A stretch of DNA of 64,000 nt from Thiobacillus sp. 63-78 (GTDB taxonomy: Bacteria > Pseudomonadota > Gammaproteobacteria > Burkholderiales > Thiobacillaceae): contig MKWM01000018.1 in assembly GCA_001899765.1 (NCBI GenBank), forward strand, positions 62,001-126,000, given 5' to 3'. Both the position numbers and the translations under genes were made by a program. Positions 21,502 through 32,248 of this stretch are shown here, piece by piece. The notes below the pieces were generated by a model. The model was not told the origin of the DNA and searched no databases. It saw only the letters and a list, made by a program, of their open reading frames with translations. Numbering within the stretch: position 1 is the first letter of the stretch; each line of letters begins with the position of its first letter.

Positions 21502-22371
21502 ATGGCAGCCGGAAAAGAAATTCGGACCAAGATCAAGAGCGTCGAAAATACGCGCAAGATCACCAAGGCGATGGAAATGGTCGCCGCGTCCAAGATGCGC
21601 AAGGCGCAGGATCGCATGAAGGCGGCGCGTCCGTACGCCGAGAAAATCGCACGCGTGGCGGCCCACCTGGCCTACGCCCATACGGAATACAAGCATCCGT
21701 TCGTCATCGCGCGCGACGTCAAACGTGTCGGGCTCATCGTCGTCACCTCGGACAAGGGTCTGTGTGGCGGCCTCAACACCAACGCCCTCCGCGTGGTCGT
21801 CGGGCAGATGAAGCAGTGGGAAGCCGCCGGTGTCGGCATTGACGTGACCGCGATCGGCAACAAGGGGCTGGGGTTCATGCAGCGCCTCGGTGCCAGCGTG
21901 GTGTCGCAGCTCACCAACATTGGCGATACGCCGCGCCTGGACACGCTGATCGGCCCGGTAAAAGTCATGCTGGATGCCTATATGGACGGCAGGATCGACG
22001 CGCTCCACCTTGTCTACAACCGCTTTATCAACACGATGAAGCAGGAGCCGACGTTGATCCAGTTGCTGCCCCTGAAGCAAGTGGAAGATGCCGAAGAGGC
22101 CAGCCTGAAAACGCACTGGGATTATATCTACGAGCCCGATGCCAAGCCGGTCGTGGACGGCATGCTGATGCGCTATATCGAATCGCTGGTGTATCAGGGC
22201 GTGGCCGAAAACATCGCATGCGAACAGTCGGCCCGGATGGTGGCGATGAAGGCGGCGTCCGACAACGCCAAGGACGTGATCGGCGAGCTGAAACTGGTTT
22301 ACAACAAGACCCGCCAGGCCGCGATCACCAAGGAATTGTCGGAGATCGTGGCGGGTGCGGCGGCGGTTTGA
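21502..22371 (+). CDS. atpG: ATP synthase F1 subunit gamma
   Basis: This 289-residue rotor subunit has the N-terminal coiled coil ([26 protein letters not shown]), [11 protein letters not shown] in the middle and the matching C-terminal helix with [20 protein letters not shown] precedes the ATG. Its 3' end supplies one copy of a direct repeat that flanks a 70-bp intergenic insertion. Confidence 0.97.
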   Translation: MAAGKEIRTKIKSVENTRKITKAMEMVAASKMRKAQDRMKAARPYAEKIARVAAHLAYAHTEYKHPFVIARDVKRVGLIVVTSDKGLCGGLNTNALRVVVGQMKQWEAAGVGIDVTAIGNKGLGFMQRLGASVVSQLTNIGDTPRLDTLIGPVKVMLDAYMDGRIDALHLVYNRFINTMKQEPTLIQLLPLKQVEDAEEASLKTHWDYIYEPDAKPVVDGMLMRYIESLVYQGVAENIACEQSARMVAMKAASDNAKDVIGELKLVYNKTRQAAITKELSEIVAGAAAV

Positions 22372-22460
22372 CGCGGTGGGAGGCGATCGGGCGAGGCTAA
22401 CATGAGCGAAGCGAATGTTATGACGAGACCAGATCGCAACCCCGCCGGCGGTTTGACGCG
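22361..22460. repeat. Direct repeat flanking a 70-bp insert between atpG and atpD
   Basis: CGGCGGTTTGACGCG occurs at 22361-22375 (spanning the atpG stop) and again at 22446-22460. Between them are 70 bp containing an inverted repeat TAACAT...ATGTTA. This resembles a small mobile insertion with a long target duplication, or a local tandem duplication event. Confidence 0.6.
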
Positions 22461-22503
22461 CATACAGAATTCAATAGATTAGGCCAAGATTCAACTTACT
22501 TAG

Positions 22504-23892
<1,389 letters not shown>

Positions 23893-23895
23893 TAG

Positions 23896-23988
23896 GGACC
23901 AGGAATCAGGGGCCAGGGGTCAGGGAAAGAAGCGCGGCGCAGCCGCACCACCCCTGAATCCTGAATCCTGAATCCTGACCCCTGAAAG
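23896..23988. repeat. Inverted heptamer arrays between atpD and atpC
   Basis: Four 7-bp units (GGACCAG, GAATCAG, GGGCCAG, GGGTCAG) run from 23896 to 23923. After a 30-bp GC-rich centre, five complementary-type units (CTGAATC three times, CTGACCC, CTGAAAG) run from 23954 to 23988. The arrays can pair to a long hairpin inside the atp transcript. Confidence 0.8.
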
Positions 23989-23995
23989 GAAAAAA

Positions 23996-24418
23996 ATGGC
24001 CATGACCCTACACGTCGACATCGTCAGCGCAGAAAAATCACTCTACTCCGGCACCGCCGAAGTGGTGGTTGCTCCCGGTCAGCGCGGCGAACTCGGTATC
24101 TATCCGCGTCATACGCCGCTACTGACCACACTCAAACCCGGCGCCGTGCGCATCAAGGTGCCGAACCAGGCCGAAGAAGAGCTGGTGTATGTGTCGGGCG
24201 GCATACTTGAAGTCCAGCCGCATGTCGTCACCGTCCTGTCCGACTCCGCGATACGCGGCGCCGATCTTGACGAAACCAAGGCGCTCGAGGCCAAGCATGC
24301 GGCCGAGGAAGCGATGAAGAACAAAGCGGCTTCCCTCGATTATGCCAAGGCACAGATCGAACTGGCCCAGGCCGTGGCGCAGCTGGCCACGATCAAGAAG
24401 TTACGCAAGCTGACCTGA
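23996..24418 (+). CDS. atpC: ATP synthase F1 subunit epsilon
   Basis: This 140-residue epsilon subunit has the N-terminal beta sandwich ([38 protein letters not shown] in segments) and a helical C-terminus that brakes ATP hydrolysis. It closes the operon. The ribosome binding site AAAGG is supplied by the edge of the heptamer array just upstream. It is convergent with argJ, 87 bp apart. Confidence 0.96.
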   Translation: MAMTLHVDIVSAEKSLYSGTAEVVVAPGQRGELGIYPRHTPLLTTLKPGAVRIKVPNQAEEELVYVSGGILEVQPHVVTVLSDSAIRGADLDETKALEAKHAAEEAMKNKAASLDYAKAQIELAQAVAQLATIKKLRKLT

Positions 24419-24505
24419 CAGGCGGGTGATTCCGGCGCGGAAAAGGATCGCCCCGGACCATCAGGCGTGCGCCATTGCGTCCGGCAGCCCGTCGCGCGCA
24501 CGGCA

Positions 24506-25726
24506 TCAGCTCCGGTACTCCGCGTTGATCTTGACGTAATCGTAGGAAAAATCGCAGGTCCATACGGTCGCCCCCACGCTGCCACGATTGAGGACGACGC
24601 GGATGGTGATGTCGGATTCGCGCATCACCGCCGCGCCCCGTGCCTCGGTGTAGCTTGCGGCGCGTCCGCCCATTTCGGCGACCAGCACGTCGCCCAGGTA
24701 AACCTGCAGCGCATTGACGTCGAGGTCGGCGACGCCGGCATAACCGATCGCCGCGAGGATGCGTCCGAGATTGGGATCGCTGGCGAAGAACGCGGTCTTG
24801 ACCAGAGGCGAGTGCGCGATGGCGTAGGCGATCCGTTTGCATTCGGCGTGGTCGCGCCCGCGCTCGACGGTGATGGTCATGAACTTGGTTGCGCCTTCGC
24901 CGTCGCGGGCCATGGCCTGCGCCAGTTCGATGGCGACTTCGCTCAGGACGGCCTTGAGCGCGGCAACCTCGCTATCTTCGGCACCAATGGGCGCATTGCC
25001 GGCCTGGCCGGTGGCGATCAGGATGAAGCTGTCGTTGGTCGAGGTGTCGCCATCGACGGTGACGCAGTTGAACGACACGTCGGCGACCTCTTTCACCAAT
25101 TGCCGCATCAGGGCGGGGGCGATCGCCGCATCGGTCGCGACAAAGCCGAGCATGGTCGCCATGTCGGGATGAATCATGCCGGAGCCCTTGGCGATGCCGG
25201 TCACCGTCACGGTGCGGCCGCCGAGGGTCACCTGGCGTGACGCGCCCTTGGCGACAATGTCGGTGGTCATGATCGCGTGCGCGGCCTCGAGCCAGTGATC
25301 CGGCGCGAGATCCGCCTGGGCGGCGGGTAGCGCCGGCAGAATCCTGTCGATCGGCAGCGCTTCCAGAATCACTCCGGTGGAAAAGGGCAACACGTTTTCT
25401 GTTGCGCATCCCATCAGCTGTGCCACCGCGGCGCAGGTCTGGCGTGCCCGCTGCAGACCTTCTGCGCCGGTGCCGGCATTGGCATTGCCGGTATTGATCA
25501 CCAGTGCGCGAATCGTATCGGTCGAGGTCAGATGTTGCCGGCACAGCGTGACCGGTGCGGCGCAGAAACGGTTTTGCGTGAAGACGCCGGCGACCCGGCT
25601 GCCGGGGGCGAGTTCGATCAGCGTGAGGTCGCGCCGCCCGGGTTTCTTGATGCCGGCGGAGGCGATACCGAGACGCACGCCGGCAACGGGCAGTAGCGAG
25701 GCGGGGGGAGAGAGGTTGACGGGCAT
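24506..25726 (-). CDS. argJ: Bifunctional glutamate N-acetyltransferase/amino-acid acetyltransferase ArgJ
   Basis: ArgJ transfers acetyl from N-acetylornithine to glutamate in the cyclic arginine pathway and may also use acetyl-CoA. The 406-residue precursor has the autocleavage region [14 protein letters not shown] near residue 185, where the Thr becomes the N-terminal nucleophile of the beta chain. The end [16 protein letters not shown] is characteristic. It stands alone on the minus strand, convergent with atpC. Confidence 0.96.
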   Translation of the reverse strand: MPVNLSPPASLLPVAGVRLGIASAGIKKPGRRDLTLIELAPGSRVAGVFTQNRFCAAPVTLCRQHLTSTDTIRALVINTGNANAGTGAEGLQRARQTCAAVAQLMGCATENVLPFSTGVILEALPIDRILPALPAAQADLAPDHWLEAAHAIMTTDIVAKGASRQVTLGGRTVTVTGIAKGSGMIHPDMATMLGFVATDAAIAPALMRQLVKEVADVSFNCVTVDGDTSTNDSFILIATGQAGNAPIGAEDSEVAALKAVLSEVAIELAQAMARDGEGATKFMTITVERGRDHAECKRIAYAIAHSPLVKTAFFASDPNLGRILAAIGYAGVADLDVNALQVYLGDVLVAEMGGRAASYTEARGAAVMRESDITIRVVLNRGSVGATVWTCDFSYDYVKINAEYRS

Positions 25727-25796
25727 GACGGCGAGGCTGAACGGAAAGCCGTTATTTTATGCCGGCCGCCGGCCAATAGACGGTATGTCTTGTGAT

Positions 25797-26033
25797 CTAT
25801 GTGCGTCCCAGCAGCATATTCAGCAAGCGGCGGAATCCCGGCCGCCATGGCCATACCGGATCGCACTCGATCGAGCGCGCCAGCGACGCCAGGGCAATCA
25901 GCGCAAAAATGGAAAACAGCCCTTCCGAGATGAGCTGGCGTGAAGTGAGCATTCCCAGAGGCGTGTCCAGAAAACCCGGAACGTAGAACAGGCTGGCAAA
26001 TGCTGCGAAAAGAAAAGCCGGGCCGAGGTACAT
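25797..26033 (-). CDS. Small hydrophobic membrane protein (hypothetical)
   Basis: This 78-residue product starting YLGPAFLFAAFASLFYVPGF has two likely membrane helices (residues about 3-19 and 36-55) and a basic C-terminal tail ending LNMLLGRT. No family is recognised. The start at the ATG at 26033 is chosen over a TTG at 26108 because the extra 25 residues are unlike a membrane protein N-terminus. It is co-directional with argJ, 70 bp before it. Confidence 0.45.
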   Translation of the reverse strand: MYLGPAFLFAAFASLFYVPGFLDTPLGMLTSRQLISEGLFSIFALIALASLARSIECDPVWPWRPGFRRLLNMLLGRT

Positions 26034-26165
26034 GATGTCCACAGTTAATGAGGCGTTGTTCCAGAGGCAGCAATCAACGTGCCAGGAAACAAATCCCTTT
26101 ATAAACAAGAAGGCAAGCGGGCTTGCGGTGTGGACCGCCGCGCCGCTTGTAAATTAATTCGACAG

Positions 26166-26507
26166 CTATTTGCCCCGTGCCGGCGGGGTCGCCAGCTTGC
26201 GCAGGATTTCGTGTGATAACGAATAGAACTGCGGAGTCGGACCGAGATCCTCATAGATCGGATCCCCATAGTCGTCTTCGGCGATGACGTGGTTGCCGGG
26301 GACGTACGGCATGGCAACCTCGAGTTCATCGAGCGCGGCACGGATCAGGTCGGCGATCAGTTCGAAGTCGCTGCGTCCGGGGTACATCACATGCAGCGCT
26401 TCGATGCGTGCGGCGTCGCGTAATGGCAAACGAACGGTATAGGTACGCACATCAGCATGCGCACGGTCTTCCTGACCCCAGCGTTGGATCAATTCGGCGA
26501 TGCGCAT
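26166..26507 (-). CDS. Conserved hypothetical protein ('type 1 pili tip component' family)
   Basis: This 113-residue soluble acidic protein has TYTVRLPLRDAARIEALHVMYPGRS and a C-terminal DDYGDPIYEDLGPTPQFYSLS block. This layout is familiar from a proteobacterial family that annotation pipelines label as a pilin assembly or type 1 pili tip component. The label has little experimental basis and there are no pilus genes here, so function is unknown. Confidence 0.7.
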   Translation of the reverse strand: MRIAELIQRWGQEDRAHADVRTYTVRLPLRDAARIEALHVMYPGRSDFELIADLIRAALDELEVAMPYVPGNHVIAEDDYGDPIYEDLGPTPQFYSLSHEILRKLATPPARGK

Positions 26508-26585
26508 GCGTGTTCCTCAACCTCAAGATGCTTGTGTTATAGCAAAGGCCTCCACGAGACAAAACGGAAATCGGGATAATTTGCC

Positions 26586-27182
26586 TCACGGCTTGCGCCA
26601 CACCAGCATGCGGTTGTTCGCCGGCATGGCGATATCCCGGTGCAGAACCAGACCCTGCGCCCGCGCCAGCGCATCCACGGTCTCGAAATCCCGCACCCCC
26701 GAGGCCGGGTCGCGCGCCTTGAGCCAGGCGTCGAACCGGGCATTGCTCTCCGACGTGTAGCGGCCGTTGTAGTTGAGCGGACCGTATACCGTCAGCACGC
26801 CGTCCGGTTCGAGCACCTTGCCGACGCCCGCAAAAAACCGCTCGACCTCGGGCCAGCCCATGATGTGCAGCGTGTTGGCCGAAAACACTGCGTCGTAGCG
26901 GTCGCTGTGCCAGGCCGTGTCGTTGACGTCGAGCGCCAGCGGCGGCAGTGCGTTAGGCAGGGCCGCCTCGTCGAGCCAGGCGCGGATGCAGGCGTGGTGC
27001 GCCGGCACGTCGGCGGTCTGCCACAGCAGATGCGGCAGTTCGGGCGCGAAATACACCGCGTGCTGGCCGGTGCCGCTGCCGATTTCCAGCACGCGGCGGC
27101 GATCGGCAAAGACCTCGCGCAGCACCGCCAGGATCGGCGCGCGGTTCTGCACGCACGATTCGGAGAAGAGTTTGTCGTTCAT
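26586..27182 (-). CDS. DUF938 class I SAM-dependent methyltransferase
   Basis: This 198-residue DUF938 protein has SAM motif I VLEIGSGTGQHAVYFAPELP and motif II LALDVND, with ANTLHIMGW as the post-motif. The family's substrate is unknown. It overlaps the end of the addA-like gene by 4 nt (ATGA), so it is translated from the same message. Confidence 0.88.
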   Translation of the reverse strand: MNDKLFSESCVQNRAPILAVLREVFADRRRVLEIGSGTGQHAVYFAPELPHLLWQTADVPAHHACIRAWLDEAALPNALPPLALDVNDTAWHSDRYDAVFSANTLHIMGWPEVERFFAGVGKVLEPDGVLTVYGPLNYNGRYTSESNARFDAWLKARDPASGVRDFETVDALARAQGLVLHRDIAMPANNRMLVWRKP

Positions 27183-30100
27183 GTCTGATTGTCCATCGGT
27201 ATCAGCCGGCCGTCGGCCAGCAGCAGTGCGGCATGGATCGGCTTGCCGGCGTAAAGCCCGGCCAGCAATGCGCGGTAACCGGCCAGCTGCGCGCCATGAC
27301 GTTCGGCCAGTTCGGCGTCCGACAGCCTGAGGCTGTCATCGCCCGTCTTGTAGTCGATCAGCCACACCGCATCGTCGCACTCCACCACGCGGTCGAGCCG
27401 CTGAAGCCGGCCTTGACGGTCGAGCAGCGTCAGTTCGTTGCGCGCGCGTCGATACTGCGCGGGATCGAAAAAACGCGCCAGATGCGGTTGTGCCAGCAAC
27501 GCATGCGCGGCGGACTCGATAGTATCGAGTTCGGCTGTCAGCCCCAGACGTGCCGCCAATGCCGGCAGATCGCGTGGAACGCCGGGTGCCGCGTGGTGTT
27601 CCAGACACGCATGAAAGAGCTCGCCGCTCGCCGCGGCCGGGTTTGCGACAGGCGTGGCGACACGCTGCCCGATTGCCGGCGCATCGATACGAGCCCGTTG
27701 CGGAACACGATCCGTTACCCGGGCCGTGGCGACGGGCAGGTCGGCCGGCTGGTCCATGTCCTGCCAGGCGGCATCGACGCGATGCAGCCAGGCGTTTCGT
27801 TCCGCGTCGCCGCTCACGATCAGCGCCTGTTCGGCGCGGGTGAGCGCGACATACAGCAAATTGTCGGACTCACGTTGTGTCAGCTTCGCCTCGTCCTCGA
27901 ACCATGTTTCGCGGCGCTCACCGCGTTCGTCCTGCCGGCCGAACAGGGAAAAATGCACCGGCCACGGGGCGTCGGGAGGCCAAGGCGCCAGCACGGCGTA
28001 GCTCGACCCTTTCGGGTGATCGCTGCCGCCAAGCAGCCAGACGATCGGCGCTTCCAGTCCCTTGGCGCCGTGTATGGTCAATAGCCGCACCGCGTTCTCG
28101 CCGTCTGCGGCCAGCCCCTCGCCGGGTGCCGCGTCGGCATCGTCGATCAGGCTGGCGAGTTCACGGATGAACCCGGCCAGCGTGGGATAGCGGCCGGCAT
28201 CCTGCGTCAGCGCCAACTGCATGAACGCGCGCAAATTGGCGGCGACCTGCGGCCGCATCGCTTCCGGTACGGTCGCGGCATAGCGCGCTTCGAGGTCGCC
28301 TTCGAAATACATACGGTCGAGCAGATCATGCACGGGCAGCGTGCCGCAGTGCGCGCGCCAACGGGTCAGGAGGTCCGCCGCGCGGGCGAGCCGCGGCGGA
28401 CAATCCGGCTGCCCGGCCAATGCGACGAGGCGCTCCCAGCCGCGCGTGTCAGCCGCGGGCTGCGGTGCGAACATCCGCAACAGATCGTCGTCGCTGCAGC
28501 CGAAGACCGGGCTTTTCAGTGCGTGCGCCAGCTTCAGGTCGGCGTGCGGCAGCAGCAGGGTTTCCAGCAGCGCGATCAGATCCTGCGCTTCCAGCGCGTG
28601 CAGCAGACCGCCGCGACGCGAGGTGATGAAGGGGATGCGCGCGGCTTCCAGTTCGCGTTCGTACAGGTGCAGGTGGGTGCGCGTCCTGACCAGCGCCATG
28701 ACGTCGCCGGGGCGCGCCGCGCGCAGGCCCCCGTCATCCGTGATCCCCCAGCGGCCCAGCACCTCGTCGCGCAAAACCCGCGCGAACGCCCGCGCTTCCG
28801 CGTGCACGGCGCGGTCGCCGGCCTCCGGCTGTGGCGTGGTGAGCGGGTTGCGCAGGTGATGCCATGCGTGGCCGGAGGCCGTGTCGGTTTCCGGTTTTTC
28901 CACCTGTATCGGCACACTGCGCAATGCGCCGGGGCGGTTTTCGTTTTCCGGGGCAGGGACATGCGCGGCAAAGCCGGCCACCTCGGCGAACACCGGGTTG
29001 ATCGCGGTCACCACCGCCGGCGCCAGACGACGCGTCATGTCGGTGCTGAAGCGGGGCGCACCGAAATGCGTGCGCAGAAAATCCGCCGCCGCGTCGAACA
29101 CCCGCGCCTCGCCGCGGCGGAAACGGTAGATCGCCTGCTTGGGGTCACCCACCATGAACACCGTCAGGGCGCTGTCGGCGCCGCGCGCCTCGGTGAGCCA
29201 GGTCGACAACGCCTGCCATTGCAGCGGATTGGTGTCCTGGAATTCGTCGAGCAGCAGATGCCGGTAGCACGCATCGAGCTTCAGTGCCAGCGCCGGCGCG
29301 TGCTCCTCGCTGGCGAGCAGTCGGCAGGCCAGCCATTCGGCATCGGCAAAATCGATCACGCCCTGCTGCGCCTTGGCGTCCTGATAGCCGGCGAGCAGCG
29401 CGTGTCCGAGCAGCAGGCCGTGGCGGTTGAGGGCCCAGATGCGGATATCGGTCTGGACCGCGGCGAGGGTTTCGAGCGCGGTTTCCAGCGCGTCGAGGTC
29501 GCGCAGGTAGACGTCCAGCTCGCTGCCGAGCGCCTTTTCCAGTTCTTTCGTCGCCTGCTTCTTGCGCCGCTGGCCCGCCGTCATCAGGCGCGTCATCAGC
29601 ACGTCGTGCGCGGCATCCGGCGCCAGCGTCGGCGCGTCGAGCAGGTCGCGCGCCCGCCCGGCCTCGGTTTTCGAGCCTTTTTCCAGCGCGCAGGCCACCC
29701 GTTTCACCCGCGCCACCATCGCGTCGTCGAGCCAGAATGCCGCCACCGGATCGGTGTCGAGATCGGCATGCAGCAGTGGGCGCAACTGGCCCAGTGCGTA
29801 AGCCACCGGCTCGGGCTGGCCGTCGGTATAGGCCCACCACTCCGCCCGCGCCGACACGAAATGCGCCAGCAGCGCACGCAGATTGTGCTCGCCGATGTCG
29901 GCCAGCAACGCCAGCAAGGCCGCGCCCTCCGGCGACTCCGGCGCTGCAGCCCATTTCGCCAGCAGGCGGTCGCGCACCTCGTCCTGCAGTTGCCGCGTGC
30001 GCTCCAGCAGCGGCGCCCCCCACGGCAGGCCCGCTTCCAGCGGCGCGCGCTTCAGCAGATCGAGAAACCAGCCGTGGAAGGTCGTCACCGTCGGCCCCGG

Positions 30101-30436
30101 CTGCGCCGTCAGCACCGCTTCCAGCAGGCCGCGTGCGCGCGGCAGCAGCGCTTCGATGTCTTCCTCGGCGACTTCGCGCTCGCGCAGGAACGCGCGCACC
30201 GTCGCGTCGTCCTCCAGCGCCAGCATCCGCAGCCATGCGTGCAGGCGGTCGGTCATCTCCTGCGCCGCCTTGCGCGTGAAGGTGATCGCCAGCAACTCCG
30301 ACGGTGCCGCGCCGGCGAGCAGCAGGCGCAGCATGCGCGACACCAGGAGCCAGGTCTTGCCGCTGCCGGCGCAGGCCTCGACCACGCACGAGGCATGCGG
30401 ATCAAGGGCGGCGGCGGTGTCGAGGGGGTGGTGCAT
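27179..30436 (-). CDS. addA: AddA/RecB-like UvrD-family helicase-nuclease
   Basis: This 1085-residue double-strand-break resection helicase has Walker A VVEACAGSGKTWLL near residue 22, AITFTRKAAQEM, the DEFQDTNPLQW Walker B near residue 398, GDPKQAIYRFRRGE, and helicase motifs LLTIHGAKGLEAPIVWL and LLYVALTRAEQAL. A C-terminal PD-(D/E)XK nuclease ends with VWLIDYKTGDD near residue 1030. In related bacteria it pairs directly with the AddB-like nuclease; here a 3.3-kb accessory segment separates them. The whole makes 3' overhangs for RecA in repair and degrades foreign DNA. AddA versus RecB naming is by domain order. Confidence 0.85.
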   Translation of the reverse strand: MHHPLDTAAALDPHASCVVEACAGSGKTWLLVSRMLRLLLAGAAPSELLAITFTRKAAQEMTDRLHAWLRMLALEDDATVRAFLREREVAEEDIEALLPRARGLLEAVLTAQPGPTVTTFHGWFLDLLKRAPLEAGLPWGAPLLERTRQLQDEVRDRLLAKWAAAPESPEGAALLALLADIGEHNLRALLAHFVSARAEWWAYTDGQPEPVAYALGQLRPLLHADLDTDPVAAFWLDDAMVARVKRVACALEKGSKTEAGRARDLLDAPTLAPDAAHDVLMTRLMTAGQRRKKQATKELEKALGSELDVYLRDLDALETALETLAAVQTDIRIWALNRHGLLLGHALLAGYQDAKAQQGVIDFADAEWLACRLLASEEHAPALALKLDACYRHLLLDEFQDTNPLQWQALSTWLTEARGADSALTVFMVGDPKQAIYRFRRGEARVFDAAADFLRTHFGAPRFSTDMTRRLAPAVVTAINPVFAEVAGFAAHVPAPENENRPGALRSVPIQVEKPETDTASGHAWHHLRNPLTTPQPEAGDRAVHAEARAFARVLRDEVLGRWGITDDGGLRAARPGDVMALVRTRTHLHLYERELEAARIPFITSRRGGLLHALEAQDLIALLETLLLPHADLKLAHALKSPVFGCSDDDLLRMFAPQPAADTRGWERLVALAGQPDCPPRLARAADLLTRWRAHCGTLPVHDLLDRMYFEGDLEARYAATVPEAMRPQVAANLRAFMQLALTQDAGRYPTLAGFIRELASLIDDADAAPGEGLAADGENAVRLLTIHGAKGLEAPIVWLLGGSDHPKGSSYAVLAPWPPDAPWPVHFSLFGRQDERGERRETWFEDEAKLTQRESDNLLYVALTRAEQALIVSGDAERNAWLHRVDAAWQDMDQPADLPVATARVTDRVPQRARIDAPAIGQRVATPVANPAAASGELFHACLEHHAAPGVPRDLPALAARLGLTAELDTIESAAHALLAQPHLARFFDPAQYRRARNELTLLDRQGRLQRLDRVVECDDAVWLIDYKTGDDSLRLSDAELAERHGAQLAGYRALLAGLYAGKPIHAALLLADGRLIPMDNQT

Positions 30437-30448
30437 GGTCTTGGTGGC

Positions 30449-31903
30449 TCAAACTTCCATGCGCAGCACATTCCGCGCAATGGTGTAGCAGTGCAGGCTG
30501 GTTGGAATGAACTCGATGCGGACACCGTTCTCTTCACCCATGCCTGCAGCGGTCAGCGTGGTAACGACCGGGGGGCGGGCCAGCGCGTGTTCGCTTGCCA
30601 GCGCGCGGATGCCGCGTAGCAGGCTCCAGTCGCTGAAACACGCATCGCTCCATTTTATCTCTACCGCGAAGCGCGGTTTCTGCGTGCGCGGGTCGAGCGA
30701 CACCAGATCGATTTCCAGATCGCTGCGTCCCTGCTTCCAGCGCGCATAGTGCAGCGACTCGATGGTGCGGGTGCTGTGCAGCCACTGGCCGAACACCGCC
30801 GTTTCCGCCAGCGATCCGATCGCCTCGTCGTGCGCATCGACATACCCGAACAGCGCGGCGCGTATCGAAGGGTTGGTGAGATACACCTTGAAGGTGCGGG
30901 CGCGCTTCAGCCGCCGGGCGTTCTCATCCAGCCGGTGCATCCGTTTGATGAGGAAAGACGCTTCCAGGTATTCCAGATAATCCATCAGCCGGGTGCGGCC
31001 GATGCCCGTATCCCGCGACAGGTTTTCCGGGCTGACCTCGTCGCCCGTGTTGTAGGCCAGCACGTTGAAAAAGCGGTTCAGCTCCTGTGTATCGCTGATG
31101 CCATACAGACTGGGCAAATCTTTCAACAGCACCTTCTCGACGATGTCTTCGCGCAGAAAACGCGACGGGTTCGCCCGTACCGCCGGGTTCATCACCGCCT
31201 CGGGAAAGCCACCGAAATTCAGATAATGGATGAACTCCCGGTTCAGTTCCTCGATCGACGTGGCGCGATACCGGGGCAAGGTGCCATCGCCCGGCGACTC
31301 GATAATCAGCGCCGTCTCGCGCCCGGCGAATTGCAGGTATTCGGCAAATGTCAGCGGCGGCAGCATGAAATCGGTAAACCTGCCCGCGCCCGATTCGCGG
31401 CTTTTCATCCGCAATGCCGCCGCCACCGAGCCGCTCGCCACAAAACGAATCTGGCGAAACGTGTCCACCAGTGATTTCAGGTGGACTTCCCAGTCTTTCA
31501 CATACTGGATTTCGTCGAAAAACACCCACAGACGGCGTGCCGGATCGTGCCGGTGCAGATCGATGAATGTGCGCACCAGCCCTTCCAGCGAGCGCCCGGA
31601 ATACAGCGGCGTATCCAGCGACAGCTGAAGAATGTCGATCCCCGCGACGCCCTCGTCCAGCAAGGCCTGCACCGCTTGCGCCAGCATCACCGTCTTGCCC
31701 ACCCGGCGCGGCCCGATCAGCACCACCGCGCGGTGAACCGCCACCTCCCGCACCAGCCGCATGAAAGGCCCGAAATAGGCGCGTTGCGGCCACCCCCGCC
31801 GCTCGGCGTCGATGCCCGCCCCGGCCACCCACCACGGATTTTCCAGCGCCATGCGCTTTTGCACCTCGCGCAGGGGGATTTCAAAGGGTTTGCGAATAGC
31901 CAT
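30449..31903 (-). CDS. AAA_14/DUF4143 ATPase
   Basis: This 484-residue protein has Walker A LIGPRRVGKTVM near residue 83, Walker B RLWVFFDEIQYVKDWE and the sensor FVASGSVAAALR, followed by a C-terminal DUF4143 region (ILVEKVLLKDLPSLYG-type stretch and a winged-helix part with GIGRTRLMDYLEYLEASFLIKR). Such stand-alone ATPases are widespread accessory genes of unknown function, often near toxin-antitoxin or defence loci. It sits 12 bp before the addA-like gene, inside the segment that splits the helicase and nuclease genes. No partner gene is obvious. Confidence 0.85.
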   Translation of the reverse strand: MAIRKPFEIPLREVQKRMALENPWWVAGAGIDAERRGWPQRAYFGPFMRLVREVAVHRAVVLIGPRRVGKTVMLAQAVQALLDEGVAGIDILQLSLDTPLYSGRSLEGLVRTFIDLHRHDPARRLWVFFDEIQYVKDWEVHLKSLVDTFRQIRFVASGSVAAALRMKSRESGAGRFTDFMLPPLTFAEYLQFAGRETALIIESPGDGTLPRYRATSIEELNREFIHYLNFGGFPEAVMNPAVRANPSRFLREDIVEKVLLKDLPSLYGISDTQELNRFFNVLAYNTGDEVSPENLSRDTGIGRTRLMDYLEYLEASFLIKRMHRLDENARRLKRARTFKVYLTNPSIRAALFGYVDAHDEAIGSLAETAVFGQWLHSTRTIESLHYARWKQGRSDLEIDLVSLDPRTQKPRFAVEIKWSDACFSDWSLLRGIRALASEHALARPPVVTTLTAAGMGEENGVRIEFIPTSLHCYTIARNVLRMEV

Positions 31904-32248
31904 TTATTGTGGCGTTTAACCTGTCTGATTAGCGTTTGCAAAAGAACACTAAGCAGACATTAGCAGCTTATTCTTTATCGATCAATTGGTTATGACGTCC
32001 GGGTTGTCTGGACAGGCTCGCCGGACTGTGAAACCAGCAGCCAAGCTTGATGCTGCCGGCGCAGGTGTCCACACTGCCGCGCGGAAGGGGGAAAGGGCGG
32101 TGGCGGTGTCGAGGGGTATAGTCGTGTGCGGTCCGAAAGCATTATCTTAAATAACCACCTAACCGCAGTTTTCGGGGAGAAGGCGATACTCATTAAACGT
32201 GGCCCCAGCACTTCTCATCTAAAACATTTCGACCAAGCTCACGACGCC
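31904..32248. other. AT-richer intergenic region between divergent ATPase and HNH genes
   Basis: The region is 345 bp with no convincing gene. The first ~100 bp are AT-rich and should hold divergent promoters. Positions 32051-32117 resemble the 5' end of the addA-like gene (listed separately). An in-frame extension of the HNH gene to 32126 is possible but lacks a ribosome binding site. Confidence 0.5.
32051..32117 (-). pseudogene. Degenerate duplicate of the addA 5' end
   Basis: GCTGCCGGCGCAGG at 32052 and GGGCGGTGGCGGTGTCGAGGGG ending at 32117 (22 bases, one mismatch) match the first codons of the addA-like gene at 30362-30428 in the same order and nearly the same spacing. The middle has diverged. 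It is probably a remnant left when the accessory segment was inserted. Confidence 0.5.

Noticed and set aside
23896..23988. CRISPR-like array beside atpC
   Set aside because: Units are only 7 bp with no spacers, inverted around a centre, and there are no cas genes.
28328..30619. Very long frame antisense to the addA-like gene
   Set aside because: It mirrors the third-position GC bias of addA and encodes Arg/Gln/His-rich sequence without any motif. The minus-strand helicase motifs are unambiguous.
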